Below are positions 46,413 through 55,234 of a stretch of 64,000 nucleotides of DNA, piece by piece. Position 1 is the stretch's first letter. Every line of letters begins with the position of its first letter. Source of the stretch: Pseudomonas sp. B21-040. GTDB lineage: Bacteria; Pseudomonadota; Gammaproteobacteria; Pseudomonadales; Pseudomonadaceae. The stretch spans positions 1,357,501-1,421,500 of the forward strand of contig NZ_CP087176.1 of the NCBI RefSeq assembly GCF_024748695.1, read 5' to 3'. The notes under the pieces were generated by a model. The model saw only the letters and a program-made list of their open reading frames with translations. It ran no database searches and had not been told where the DNA came from. Made by a program: the position numbers and the translations under genes.

Positions 46413-47896
46413 TCATAGCTGGAGTGAGACATTTCCACGCAGGTGCGATTACGGCCCGATTGCTTGGCGCGATACATCGCATGATCGGCTCGTGAGAGCA
46501 GGGTGTGCAAGGTGTCATCCGGCTGCAACGTGGTCAAGCCGATGCTGACGGACAGCTGCAAGGCTTGATCGTTGTAGGCATAACGTTGTGTTTCGACATG
46601 CTGGCGAATCTTCTCGGCGATCATCAGGCCGGTCTCACCGTCGGTGTCCTTGAGCAGCACGATAAATTCTTCACCGCCCCAGCGGCAGACGATGTCGGAA
46701 TGGCGCAGACAGCTCTCCAGATCCCGCGCGAAGCCGATCAGCACCTGATCGCCGGCCAGATGCCCGTAGGTGTCGTTCAACACCTTGAAGTGGTCCAGAT
46801 CCAGCAGCAGCGCGGTCAGCGGTTTCGGCTCGCGCTGGGCTTCATGCATGGCCTGTGCGGCCAGCAGATCGAAGCCGCGACGGTTCGGTAATTCGGTCAG
46901 GGTGTCGAGGGTGGCCTGGGCCTGGATCTTGCCCTGAAAACGCTTGATTACCCGGTTCAGCAGGGCCAGCACAATCAGCGTGACGAGCAGGCAGATCAGC
47001 AGGTTGAGGTACAGCGACTGGCGGATTTCACTGAGGGCGCCGTCTTCGCGTTTGTCGACGAACAGGTACCAATTCAGCTCTGGAATGAAGCGCACATTGA
47101 GGAAATGTCCCTGGCCCTGAACGGAATATTCGTAGCTGCCGCTGTGGGGTTTGGGCAATTGGCTGACCAGGCTTTTCATGCTGTCGAGCTCGCTGAGGCT
47201 CTGCCCGATGTGTGCACCTTGTGGGCCACCCTCGGCGCCAGTGAGCACCAGGCGCCCGAAGTTGTCGACGAAATACACGCTGCGCTGGTAGCGCTGCTGG
47301 TACTTGTCGATCAGCTTGATCACCGCATCGACCGTCAGGCCGACACCCGCCGCGCCGATGAAACGGTCGTTGTAGTCGTAGACCTTGTAGTTGATGAAGA
47401 AGGTCAGGTTGTCCTTGTTGGCCATGTCCGGGTCGACATTGATTTCGTAAGGCTCGGCCATGTCCCGCACGCGAAAATACCAAGTGTCACGGGGCTCGGT
47501 GGCCTTGATCTGTTTGAGCACGCCTTTGGCGTGGTAGTAGGTCAGCGTGCTGTTGGAAATGAAGAACGAGGTGTAGGCGCCGTAGTGCGTCATGACTTCG
47601 TTGAGGTAACGAGTCATTTTCTCGGGGTCGTGCTCGCCGTTCACCACCCAGTCCCGCATGAAGGTGTCGCGGGACATCATCGAGGAAATCAGGATCGGTC
47701 TGACAAGGTCTTTCTGGATTTCCGAGTAGACCGTGTCCGATGTCAGCGGCAGTTCAGTGTTGACGATGTTGTCGCGAATCGACGCGCGAGAGGCGTAGTA
47801 ACTGAGGAAGGACGTGGCAAGAAACCCGGCGCCCAGCAGCGCGATCAGCGTGAGGACCAACGAACGTTGAGAATACAGAGGCGAGCGGGGCGACAT
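46409..47896 (-). CDS. dCache-type membrane diguanylate cyclase
   Basis: This 495-residue sensor has TM1 at about residues 12-34, a periplasmic double-Cache domain (about 35-290), TM2 at about 296-316 and a cytoplasmic GGDEF domain. The active-site loop is RWGGEEFIVLL (407-411), and an RxxD inhibitory site (RHSD, 398-401) lies five residues upstream. ATG 47896 is used, after GGAAG. The ligand is unknown; an R..WY segment (136-140) in the distal pocket region is reminiscent of amine or amino-acid sensing Cache domains but is not an exact match. Confidence 0.9.
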   Translation of the reverse strand: MSPRSPLYSQRSLVLTLIALLGAGFLATSFLSYYASRASIRDNIVNTELPLTSDTVYSEIQKDLVRPILISSMMSRDTFMRDWVVNGEHDPEKMTRYLNEVMTHYGAYTSFFISNSTLTYYHAKGVLKQIKATEPRDTWYFRVRDMAEPYEINVDPDMANKDNLTFFINYKVYDYNDRFIGAAGVGLTVDAVIKLIDKYQQRYQRSVYFVDNFGRLVLTGAEGGPQGAHIGQSLSELDSMKSLVSQLPKPHSGSYEYSVQGQGHFLNVRFIPELNWYLFVDKREDGALSEIRQSLYLNLLICLLVTLIVLALLNRVIKRFQGKIQAQATLDTLTELPNRRGFDLLAAQAMHEAQREPKPLTALLLDLDHFKVLNDTYGHLAGDQVLIGFARDLESCLRHSDIVCRWGGEEFIVLLKDTDGETGLMIAEKIRQHVETQRYAYNDQALQLSVSIGLTTLQPDDTLHTLLSRADHAMYRAKQSGRNRTCVEMSHSSYE

Positions 47897-47995
47897 GACA
47901 CTTCCGTGGGTAATGGTCCAAGGCAGGCATTCTAATGGCACTGCCGGGAAATAACTGCTCTATGTCGAACGCGAATGATCGCTCACGGGCCTCAA

Positions 47996-48118
47996 CGGAA
48001 TGATCATTCCCACGCTCTGCGTGGGAGTGCCGCCCCGGACGCGCTGCGTCCCTTTGCGAGCGTGACGCGGAGCGTCACAGCATGCATTCCCACGCAGAGC
48101 ATGGGGACGATCATTGAG
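47996..48118. repeat. Multi-hairpin intergenic repeat overlapping the atzF stop codon
   Basis: The outer parts CGGAATGATCATTCCCACGC and CATGGGGACGATCATTGAG enclose small hairpins CCCACGCTCTGCGTGGG, GGACGCGCTGCGTCC and GTGACGCGGAGCGTCAC. Its right end includes the TGA stop of allophanate hydrolase (48111-48113). It belongs to a third repeat family of this genome. Confidence 0.82.
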
Positions 48119-49883
48119 CGAGATAAGCGCGCCAGCCTCCTAGGTGGCTGATATCGGTGGCACCTTCCAACCCATACGCCTCACAGATAAACCCGCTCTC
48201 CCATCGCCCATCTGCCAGTTGCACCTTGCCCAACCCCAGCGGCGCCGGAATTCCGGTCAAAAACGACCCCAATTCACTGCTTGGCAGTTCCCAGACTTCC
48301 ACCGCAATCGCCACGCCACCGGACTTTACGCGAACCATCCCCGGACGAAATGGCGGGCCACCGGCCAGCGCATACAGTTGATAGTCCGGCGAACTGTAAG
48401 TCGTCTCGATCAACCGCGCCCCGCGCCGCTTCAATTGCCAGTTCAACGCCAACCCGTTCAGATGTGCACCACACACCACCAACCGCGCGCGGTCATTGCG
48501 CGCAACGGTTGTTGACGTGGGCGCCGTCACACCGTGCTGACGCTGGAAAGCGTCCGCCACGCTCAACAAGTACTGATCGGTGAACGCCCGACCAAACAGG
48601 GTCACGCCCCACGGCAGGCCATTGCCCATGAAACCGCTGGGCACGGCGACGGCGGCGTAATCGAGCAGGTTCATGAAGTTGGTGTAGTAACCCAACTCCG
48701 AATTGCGCAGCACCGGTTCGGCGTCCAGTTGCGCCCGTGTCACCGGGCGGCCGATGGTCGGTGTGACCACGCAATCGAGGTCTGCCAGTGCGGTGTCGCA
48801 CAGCGCCTTCAAGGCTTGCAGGCGATACTGGGCGCGGAAGGTTTGCACGCCCGTCACCGCCGGAGCCTTGGCCAGCACCGCACGGATCACCGGCAGCACC
48901 GCTTCCGGGTTTTGTTCCATCAATTCGCCGGCCACGCTGTAACGCTCGGCCACCCACGGCCCTTCGTAAAGCAGACGTGCGGCTTCGAGAAACGGCGACA
49001 GGTCCAGTTCGACGGCTTCACCGCCCAAAGCCTTGAGTTGGTCGATGGCATCACCGAACAACAGCGGGCCTTCGGGGCAACCGAAGAACTCCAGATCTTG
49101 CGCACGGGGTACGCCAAAGCGGAACGGGCGCGGTGTGCCGAATGCCGCGCCGTCATTCCATTGCGGGTTGCTTCGGCTGTATTCATCGCGCGGGTCGAGG
49201 TGTGCCGTGAGCGCGAGCAATTGGCTGGCCTCCCGAGCCGTCGCGGTGAAAGTCGTTACGCAATCGAGCGTGCGACAGGCGGGCACCACACCTGCCGTGG
49301 AGATCAATCCTTTGGTCGCTTTGAGCCCCACCAGATTGTTCAACCCCGCGGGTACACGCCCCGAACCTGCGGTGTCAGTGCCCAGCGAAAAACTCGCCAC
49401 GCCCAGCGCCACCGCCAGCGAAGACCCGGCGCTGGAACCGCCTGACGGATACTCCGGCAACACACTGTTGGGGCACGCGCCATACGGCGAGCGACTGCCG
49501 TTGAGGCCGGTGGCGAACTGGTCGAGGTTGGTCTTGCCCAACGGGATCGCCCCCAGCGCCAACAACTGTTCGACGATGGTCGCCGAACGCTCGGGCACGT
49601 AAGCAAACTCCGGGCACGCCGCCGTGGTGGGAATGCCCGCCAGGTCGATGTTGTCCTTGATTGCAAACGGCACGCCGTACAGCGGCAGGCTGTCGATGCT
49701 GTGGCCGTCGAGGGCGGCGAGGTACGGCTCCAGTTCTTCAACACTGAGCAAATGGATGAACAGGTGATAGTCCGGGTTCAGCGCCGCCGCTTTATCGCGC
49801 AGGCTCAGCAGCAATTGCCGGGGCGTGAGGGTCCCGTCGCGGTAAGCGCTGCGCAGGGCGTCGAGTTGTAGATTGATGTTCAT
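48111..49883 (-). CDS. atzF: Allophanate hydrolase
   Basis: This 590-residue amidase-signature enzyme hydrolyses allophanate to ammonia and CO2. The catalytic triad is Lys76 (FAIKDNID), Ser150 (PSGGSSAGSS) and Ser174 (GTDTAGSGR). The C-terminal ~130 residues form the AtzF-type domain (RLVVCGAHLNGLALNWQL). ATG 49883 starts MNINLQLDALRSAYRDG; it follows the carboxylase after 25 nt. It is the last step of the guanidine pathway. Its final codons and stop adjoin a repeat element. Confidence 0.93.
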   Translation of the reverse strand: MNINLQLDALRSAYRDGTLTPRQLLLSLRDKAAALNPDYHLFIHLLSVEELEPYLAALDGHSIDSLPLYGVPFAIKDNIDLAGIPTTAACPEFAYVPERSATIVEQLLALGAIPLGKTNLDQFATGLNGSRSPYGACPNSVLPEYPSGGSSAGSSLAVALGVASFSLGTDTAGSGRVPAGLNNLVGLKATKGLISTAGVVPACRTLDCVTTFTATAREASQLLALTAHLDPRDEYSRSNPQWNDGAAFGTPRPFRFGVPRAQDLEFFGCPEGPLLFGDAIDQLKALGGEAVELDLSPFLEAARLLYEGPWVAERYSVAGELMEQNPEAVLPVIRAVLAKAPAVTGVQTFRAQYRLQALKALCDTALADLDCVVTPTIGRPVTRAQLDAEPVLRNSELGYYTNFMNLLDYAAVAVPSGFMGNGLPWGVTLFGRAFTDQYLLSVADAFQRQHGVTAPTSTTVARNDRARLVVCGAHLNGLALNWQLKRRGARLIETTYSSPDYQLYALAGGPPFRPGMVRVKSGGVAIAVEVWELPSSELGSFLTGIPAPLGLGKVQLADGRWESGFICEAYGLEGATDISHLGGWRAYLAQ

Positions 49884-49908
49884 GGCGTTAATCCTTTTCG
49901 AAATGGGT

Positions 49909-52900
49909 TCAGTCGAGTTCCAGCACCACGACGCGCTGCCCGGCACGTACCGCCGAGCCCGGTTGCAAACGAATCTCGCGCACCACGCCGGCCATGGGGG
50001 CCAGCAGTGGGATTTCCATCTTCATCGACTCCAGAATCACCAGCACGTCACCGACGGCCACGCGGCTGCCGGTTTGCACCTGAACCTGCCAGAGGTTGCC
50101 GGCGATGTGGCTGTCGACGCTCTGTTGACCGTTGGCCAGTGGCGCATCTTCGGTGGTTTCGGCGACCCGTTCTTCGCTGTCGAAGTGCGCCTGACCGCTG
50201 GCGATCCAGCGCTCGCGCTCGGCGTTGAACGCGCCTTTTTGCTGATCACGAAACGCAGCAATGGTGTCGGCTACTTTGCTCAGGAATGCCTGGTAATCCG
50301 CGAGGTTCAACTGGCTGTGCTCGATGTTCAGATCGAAACGTCCGAGCGGGAAATCCCGGCGGATGCGCAGCAGTTCATCGGCGCTCACCGGGTAGAAACG
50401 GATCTGGTCGAAGAAGCGCAACAGCCACGGTTTGCCGTCGAACGCGGCGACTTCGCGGTAGCGGTTCCACATCTGCAACGTGCGACCGACAAACTGATAA
50501 CCGCCGGGGCCTTCCATGCCGTAGACGCACATATAGGCGCCCCCGATGCCCACCGAGTTTTCCGCGGTCCAGGTGCGGGCCGGGTTGTATTTGGTGGTCA
50601 CCAGACGATGACGCGGGTCGAGCGGCGTGGCGACCGGTGCGCCGAGGTAGACGTCGCCCAGGCCCATCACCAGGTAACTGGCGTCGAACACCGTGCGCTG
50701 CACTTCATCGAGGTTGGGCAGGTCGTTGATGCGGCGGATGAACTCCAGATTGCTCGGGCACCACGGCGCGTCCTTGCGCACGGTGGTCATGTATTTTTCG
50801 ATCGCCAACTGACAGGCCGGGTCATCCCAGGACAGCGGCAGATGGACAATGCGCGACGGCACTTGCAGGTCCTTGGCGGCGCACACGGCGTCCCATTCCC
50901 CGGCGACGATGCCGAGCAAATCGGCCAGCGGCAGTTGCTCGGGTTGGTAGTGCACTTGCAGCGAGCGAATGCCCGGCGTGAGATCGATCACGCCGTGCAG
51001 GTGTTTGCTTTCCAGCGCTTGCATGAGGGCGTGGGCGCGGAAACGCAGGACCAGGTCGAGTTCGGGGGCGCCGATTTCCAGTAGTAGATGAGTATCCCCA
51101 GAAAGACGCGCCACCAACCGCGTATCTCCCTGACCCAACTCCAACACCACAGGCGACATAAGACTCTGTGGGAGCTGGCTTGCCAGCGATGAAGTTGAAG
51201 CGGTGTCTGGACGGGCCCCATCGCTGGCAAGCCAGCTCCCACAGGTATTCCACTTGCAGGCGAGATTGCGGGCGGTTTTGATATCGACCGGGATGAACTG
51301 AACCTTGTCTCCAGCCTTCAATTGCCCCAGCTGCCAAAGGTCCGCCTCGATCACCGTCACCGGGCACACAAACCCGCCCAGGCTCGGGCCATCCGGGCCG
51401 AGGATGACCGGCATGTCCCCAGTGAAATCCACTGCGCCGATGGCATACGGATTGTCATGAATATTCGACGGATGCAGGCCCGCTTCACCGCCGTCGGCGC
51501 GCACCCATTCAGGCTTCGGCCCGATCAACCGCACACCCGTGCGGCTGGAGTTGAAGTGCACTTCCCATTGGGTCGCGAAGAACGTGCCGATGTAGCGTTC
51601 GGTGAAGTATTCCGGTGCGCCATGCGGGCCGTAGATCACGCGGATTTGCCGCACCGCGGGCAACGCGGTGACTTGAACCTCGGGCAGTTCTGCACCGGCA
51701 CTGCGGTCGCTCAACGCTGGCACATGCAACACGTCACCAGCGCGCAAGGCGCGACCACCATGCCCGCCAAACTGACCGAGGGTGAAGGTGCTTTTGCTGC
51801 CCAGGTAATCCGGAACCTGCAGACCACCGCGCACGCACAGATAGCTGCGGGCGCCGGCGCCGGCCATCGTGCCGAGGCTCAACGTGGCACCGGCCGGAAT
51901 CAACAGCGCGGTGTTCATCGCGACAGTTTCGCCGTTCAACGTCAGCGGGATAACCGCGCCGGTGACCGCCACCACCGCATCACAGTTGAAGCGCAGCAAC
52001 GGCCCGGTCATGGTGATTTCGAGGGCGGCGGCACCTTCTTCGTTACCCAATAGGAGATTGCCCAGACGCAACGCGCGACTGTCCATCGGGCCCGACGGCG
52101 GCACGCCCACCGCCCAATAGCCGAGGCGACCGGGATAGTCTTGAACGCTGGTCTGGGTCCCGGCGCTTAACACTTCAAAAGTGTTGGCCTGATAGATCAG
52201 GCCTTCCAGACAACGCGTCCACGGCTGGCCACTGGCGAACGGCGCATCCAGCAGAATCTGGCGCAGGTAATCGCGGTTGGTTTCCACGCCATACAGCAGG
52301 CTGTCGCTCAATGCCTGATGCAGATCAGCGCGTGCTTCTTCGCGGGTCGGCGCCCAACTGATGACCTTGGCGATCATCGGGTCGAAGTACGGCGGGATCT
52401 CGCAACCGGCCTCGACCCAGGTGTCGATGCGCAGTTGAATGCCGTTGGCGGCCGGGAAATTCACGGCGGTGAGCAAGCCCGGGCTGGGCTGGAAATCGCG
52501 TCCCGGATCTTCGGCATACAGTCGCGCCTGAATCGCATGCCCTTCGGCTTTCAAACCTTGGCTCAACTCACTCAACGGTGGCAAATCACCGGCCGCGAGT
52601 TCCACCATCCAGCGCACCAAGTCAACGCCCCACACTTGTTCGGTGACGCCGTGTTCGACTTGCAAACGGGTGTTCACTTCAAGGAAGTAGAAGCGCTGAT
52701 CTTCGCTGTCGAAGACAAACTCCACGGTGCCGGCGCTACGGTAATTCACCGCTTTGGCCAGTTTGATCGCCGCCGCGCACAGGTCTTCGGCCATGCCGTC
52801 GGGCAGGTTCGGCGCCGGGGTTTCTTCGAGGACTTTCTGGTTGCGGCGCTGCACCGAGCAGTCGCGTACGCCGAGGGCAATCACTTCGCCCCGGCCATCG

Positions 52901-53541
52901 CCGAACACCTGGACTTCCAGATGACGGGCGCGCTGGATGTACTTCTCGATGAACACCCCGGCGTCGCTGAAGTTATTCTGGCCCAGACGTTTGACCGCTT
53001 CGAAGGACTCGCTCAACTCAGCCGCACTGCGGCACACGCGCATGCCGATGCCGCCACCGCCTGCGGTGCTTTTGAGCATCACCGGGTAGCCGACCTGTTC
53101 GCCTGCGATCAGGGCCGCGTCGAGGCTGTCGAGCAGTTCAGTGCCTTCGAGCATTGGCACGCCGTGTTGTTTGGCCAGGGCGCGAGCCGTGTGCTTGAGA
53201 CCGAATACGCGCAGCTGTTCGGGTGTGGGGCCGATGAAGGCGATGTTGGCGTCTTCACAGGCCTGGGCAAACGCGGCGTTTTCCGAGAGGAAACCGTAGC
53301 CGGGATGAATTGCCGTGGCGCCGGTGGTTTTGGCGATGGCGAGGATCTTGTCGACCGCCAGGTAAGTGCCGGCCGCCGCGCCTTCACCGAGGCTGTGGGC
53401 TTCATCGGCTTGCAGGATGTGCAGGCTGGCCGCATCGGCCTCGGAGTAAACGGCGACGCCTTTAACCTGCAATTCACGCAGGGTGCGCAGGATGCGGCAG
53501 GCAATCGCGCCACGGTTGGCAATCAGGACTTTTTCGAACAT
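49909..53541 (-). CDS. uca: Urea-carboxylase-family guanidine carboxylase, with in-frame REPIN
   Basis: This 1,210-residue ATP- and biotin-dependent carboxylase has biotin carboxylase at about 1-450 (KSTAGGGGIGMRV, FLEVNTRLQVEHGVTE), KipA-like carboxyltransferase at about 465-760, KipI-like domain at about 795-1010 and the biotinyl domain at the C-terminus (ESMKMEIP, Lys1174). A guanidine-I riboswitch and two DUF1989 genes in the operon indicate guanidine rather than urea as substrate. A whole REPIN (51166-51244) is translated in frame as about residues 766-792 (TCGSWLASDG...SLASQLPQ) in the linker between the KipA and KipI parts. The uca symbol is the usual family label; active-site residues would confirm specificity. 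Confidence 0.93.
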   Translation of the reverse strand: MFEKVLIANRGAIACRILRTLRELQVKGVAVYSEADAASLHILQADEAHSLGEGAAAGTYLAVDKILAIAKTTGATAIHPGYGFLSENAAFAQACEDANIAFIGPTPEQLRVFGLKHTARALAKQHGVPMLEGTELLDSLDAALIAGEQVGYPVMLKSTAGGGGIGMRVCRSAAELSESFEAVKRLGQNNFSDAGVFIEKYIQRARHLEVQVFGDGRGEVIALGVRDCSVQRRNQKVLEETPAPNLPDGMAEDLCAAAIKLAKAVNYRSAGTVEFVFDSEDQRFYFLEVNTRLQVEHGVTEQVWGVDLVRWMVELAAGDLPPLSELSQGLKAEGHAIQARLYAEDPGRDFQPSPGLLTAVNFPAANGIQLRIDTWVEAGCEIPPYFDPMIAKVISWAPTREEARADLHQALSDSLLYGVETNRDYLRQILLDAPFASGQPWTRCLEGLIYQANTFEVLSAGTQTSVQDYPGRLGYWAVGVPPSGPMDSRALRLGNLLLGNEEGAAALEITMTGPLLRFNCDAVVAVTGAVIPLTLNGETVAMNTALLIPAGATLSLGTMAGAGARSYLCVRGGLQVPDYLGSKSTFTLGQFGGHGGRALRAGDVLHVPALSDRSAGAELPEVQVTALPAVRQIRVIYGPHGAPEYFTERYIGTFFATQWEVHFNSSRTGVRLIGPKPEWVRADGGEAGLHPSNIHDNPYAIGAVDFTGDMPVILGPDGPSLGGFVCPVTVIEADLWQLGQLKAGDKVQFIPVDIKTARNLACKWNTCGSWLASDGARPDTASTSSLASQLPQSLMSPVVLELGQGDTRLVARLSGDTHLLLEIGAPELDLVLRFRAHALMQALESKHLHGVIDLTPGIRSLQVHYQPEQLPLADLLGIVAGEWDAVCAAKDLQVPSRIVHLPLSWDDPACQLAIEKYMTTVRKDAPWCPSNLEFIRRINDLPNLDEVQRTVFDASYLVMGLGDVYLGAPVATPLDPRHRLVTTKYNPARTWTAENSVGIGGAYMCVYGMEGPGGYQFVGRTLQMWNRYREVAAFDGKPWLLRFFDQIRFYPVSADELLRIRRDFPLGRFDLNIEHSQLNLADYQAFLSKVADTIAAFRDQQKGAFNAERERWIASGQAHFDSEERVAETTEDAPLANGQQSVDSHIAGNLWQVQVQTGSRVAVGDVLVILESMKMEIPLLAPMAGVVREIRLQPGSAVRAGQRVVVLELD
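51166..51244. repeat. REPIN inserted in frame inside the guanidine carboxylase gene
   Basis: CTGTGGGAGCTGGCTTGCCA (continuing GCGATG) is mirrored by CATCGCTGGCAAGCCAGCTC (continuing CCACAG), with 27 nt between. It is intact and carries no stop codon in the coding frame. Confidence 0.95.
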
Positions 53542-53843
53542 GGCATAACCCCCGGAGGCGATAGCGCATCAGCCTCGACCTGGGATGCGGGCCGTCCCGC
53601 AGTTTTTCGAGATGCATCCGGGCCGTCCCGGATGAAAAATCAGATTTCTCAAACGCCGCCGTCCCCCTGTAGGAGCGAGCCGGCTCGCGATAGCGGTGGG
53701 TCAGTCGACATCAATATCGAATGTGCTGGCCCCTTCGCGGGCAAGCCCGCTCCCACAGGTTCGGCGGTGTCAGGGTTGTTTCAGGCACTGGCCGGAGCGT
53801 GCCTGGCACAGGGCGAACAACCATCTGCGCAACCGCGCTAATT
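53542..53843. other. 302-nt intra-operon gap with hairpins
   Basis: This unusually long gap separates the DUF1989 genes from the carboxylase gene inside one operon. It holds two hairpins with the shared core CGGGCCGTCCCG (53587-53600 and 53615-53634) and a mixed REPIN (53667-53758). No gene is seen. Confidence 0.8.
53667..53758. repeat. Hybrid REPIN with two different arm types
   Basis: The left arm CTGTAGGAGCGAGCCGGCTC (continuing GCGATAG) and the right arm TTCGCGGGCAAGCCCGCTCC (continuing CACAG) belong to different REP subtypes and pair imperfectly. Confidence 0.8.
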
Positions 53844-54485
53844 TCAATTCCATACCAGCAGCTCCGCAGGGGTCGGGTTGTAGGCGTTGCACGGGTTGTT
53901 CAGTTGCGGGCAGTTGGAGATCAACACGATCACGTCCATCTCGGCCCGCAGATCGACGTATTTGCCCGGCGCCGAAATGCCGTCTTCAAAGGTCAGCCCG
54001 CCGTCCGCCGTGACCGGCACGTTCATGAAGAAGTTGATGTTCGGCCCGATGTCGCCCTTGCCCAGGCGCCCGTCGTGAACGCAGGCGCGCAGGTAGTTGT
54101 CGCGGCAGCTGTGCATGTAGCGTTTTTCCAGGGCGTAGCGCACGGTGTTGCTCTCCTGCGCACAGGCACCGCCGAGGGTGTCGTGACGTCCGCAGGTGTC
54201 GGCGACGATGGTCAGCATCGGTTTGCCGAGGTTGGAATACAGCACGCTGCCGGTGCTCAGGTACACGCTGTTCTGCCGGCGTAAGGTGCGCTGCACGTCG
54301 TAGCGTTCCTTGGGATTGGCGACGCTGTAGAACAAGGTGTCGACGGCCTGGTTGCCTTCCAGGTCTAGGATGCGCAGGGTCTGGCCGGCCTTGACCTCCA
54401 TCAGCCACGGTTCGCCGGCGGGGATGGTGGCGCGATAGATCGCGGTGTCGGGTTCGTTATGAACGGTAGCGATTGCGAGTGACAT
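53844..54485 (-). CDS. DUF1989 protein UAAP2, carboxyguanidine deiminase subunit
   Basis: This 213-residue DUF1989 protein (urea-amidolyase-associated protein 2) has the metal-site motif [17 protein letters not shown] and the [14 protein letters not shown] [13 protein letters not shown] segment. In guanidine operons the two DUF1989 proteins together (CgdAB) deiminate carboxyguanidine to allophanate. It starts 11 nt after its partner. The subunit letter is not assigned here. Confidence 0.9.
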   Translation of the reverse strand: MSLAIATVHNEPDTAIYRATIPAGEPWLMEVKAGQTLRILDLEGNQAVDTLFYSVANPKERYDVQRTLRRQNSVYLSTGSVLYSNLGKPMLTIVADTCGRHDTLGGACAQESNTVRYALEKRYMHSCRDNYLRACVHDGRLGKGDIGPNINFFMNVPVTADGGLTFEDGISAPGKYVDLRAEMDVIVLISNCPQLNNPCNAYNPTPAELLVWN

Positions 54486-54496
54486 GGCAGCGATCC

Positions 54497-55222
54497 TCAG
54501 GCGAACAAACGGTCGGTGTTGATGAAGCCGCGCTCGTTTTCCGGGCGCGAGGTGCGGCAGTGTTCGGCCACGCTGGCGTCGGCGTTCATCCAGCTGAGCT
54601 TCAGCGGTTTTGGCGCGTATTCAGGCGATGGGTCCATCGGGTGTTGCAGGGCCGTGAGCACCACCAATGTGTCCATCGGCGCGTACAACTCGATGTAATC
54701 GCCAGCCCGGGAATTGCCTTCGACGAAGTGGAAGCGCCCGGCTTCGTCGACATCGACGCGGCTGAACAGGTTGAGGGTCATCAGCAAATCCGACAGGCCC
54801 AATCCCCACTTGCCGAGTTCCACCAGCAGGTTGTCAGTGCCGTTGCGGAAGAAGCCGTTGCGCAGTTCCTGATAGCGCCCCGCGCCGTATTTTTCGGCGA
54901 CTTCTTCAGCGCAGAGCACACCGCCGAGGCTGTCGCTCCAGCCGCAGGTGTCGGCAGTGATGGCGGCCAGTACGCGGCCCATGTCCGAGTACAGGCAATG
55001 GCCGCGAGTGAGTTTGGCGGTGTGTTGGCATTTGAGGCTGTCAGGCAGGTTCAGGCGTTCGGTTTTTTCGTTGGCGTTGAGCAGCGTCAGGCTGACGTTG
55101 GCCCCGCCGCGCAGATCGGTCAGGCGCAGCAGTTGGCCGCGTTTCAACACGAACGAACGGTGGCCACCACCGGGCAGCAATTCTTCGGCGAAGGGCGTGA
55201 ACAGCAAGGTCGAATCAGTCAT
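54497..55222 (-). CDS. DUF1989 protein UAAP1, carboxyguanidine deiminase subunit
   Basis: This 241-residue DUF1989 protein (urea-amidolyase-associated protein 1) has [20 protein letters not shown] and the Cys-containing [18 protein letters not shown]. It is the presumed partner of the 53844-54485 product in carboxyguanidine deiminase. It starts 12 nt after the ABC ATPase gene. Confidence 0.9.
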   Translation of the reverse strand: MTDSTLLFTPFAEELLPGGGHRSFVLKRGQLLRLTDLRGGANVSLTLLNANEKTERLNLPDSLKCQHTAKLTRGHCLYSDMGRVLAAITADTCGWSDSLGGVLCAEEVAEKYGAGRYQELRNGFFRNGTDNLLVELGKWGLGLSDLLMTLNLFSRVDVDEAGRFHFVEGNSRAGDYIELYAPMDTLVVLTALQHPMDPSPEYAPKPLKLSWMNADASVAEHCRTSRPENERGFINTDRLFA

Positions 55223-55234
55223 TTGCAGATTCCT

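Noticed and set aside
49873..51084. Plus-strand open frame opposite the carboxylase gene
   Set aside because: Antisense to the biotinyl and KipI regions of a strong gene, with shadow-like composition.
52318..53841. Plus-strand 507-codon frame opposite the biotin carboxylase domain
   Set aside because: Antisense shadow that also runs through the REPIN in the intergenic gap.
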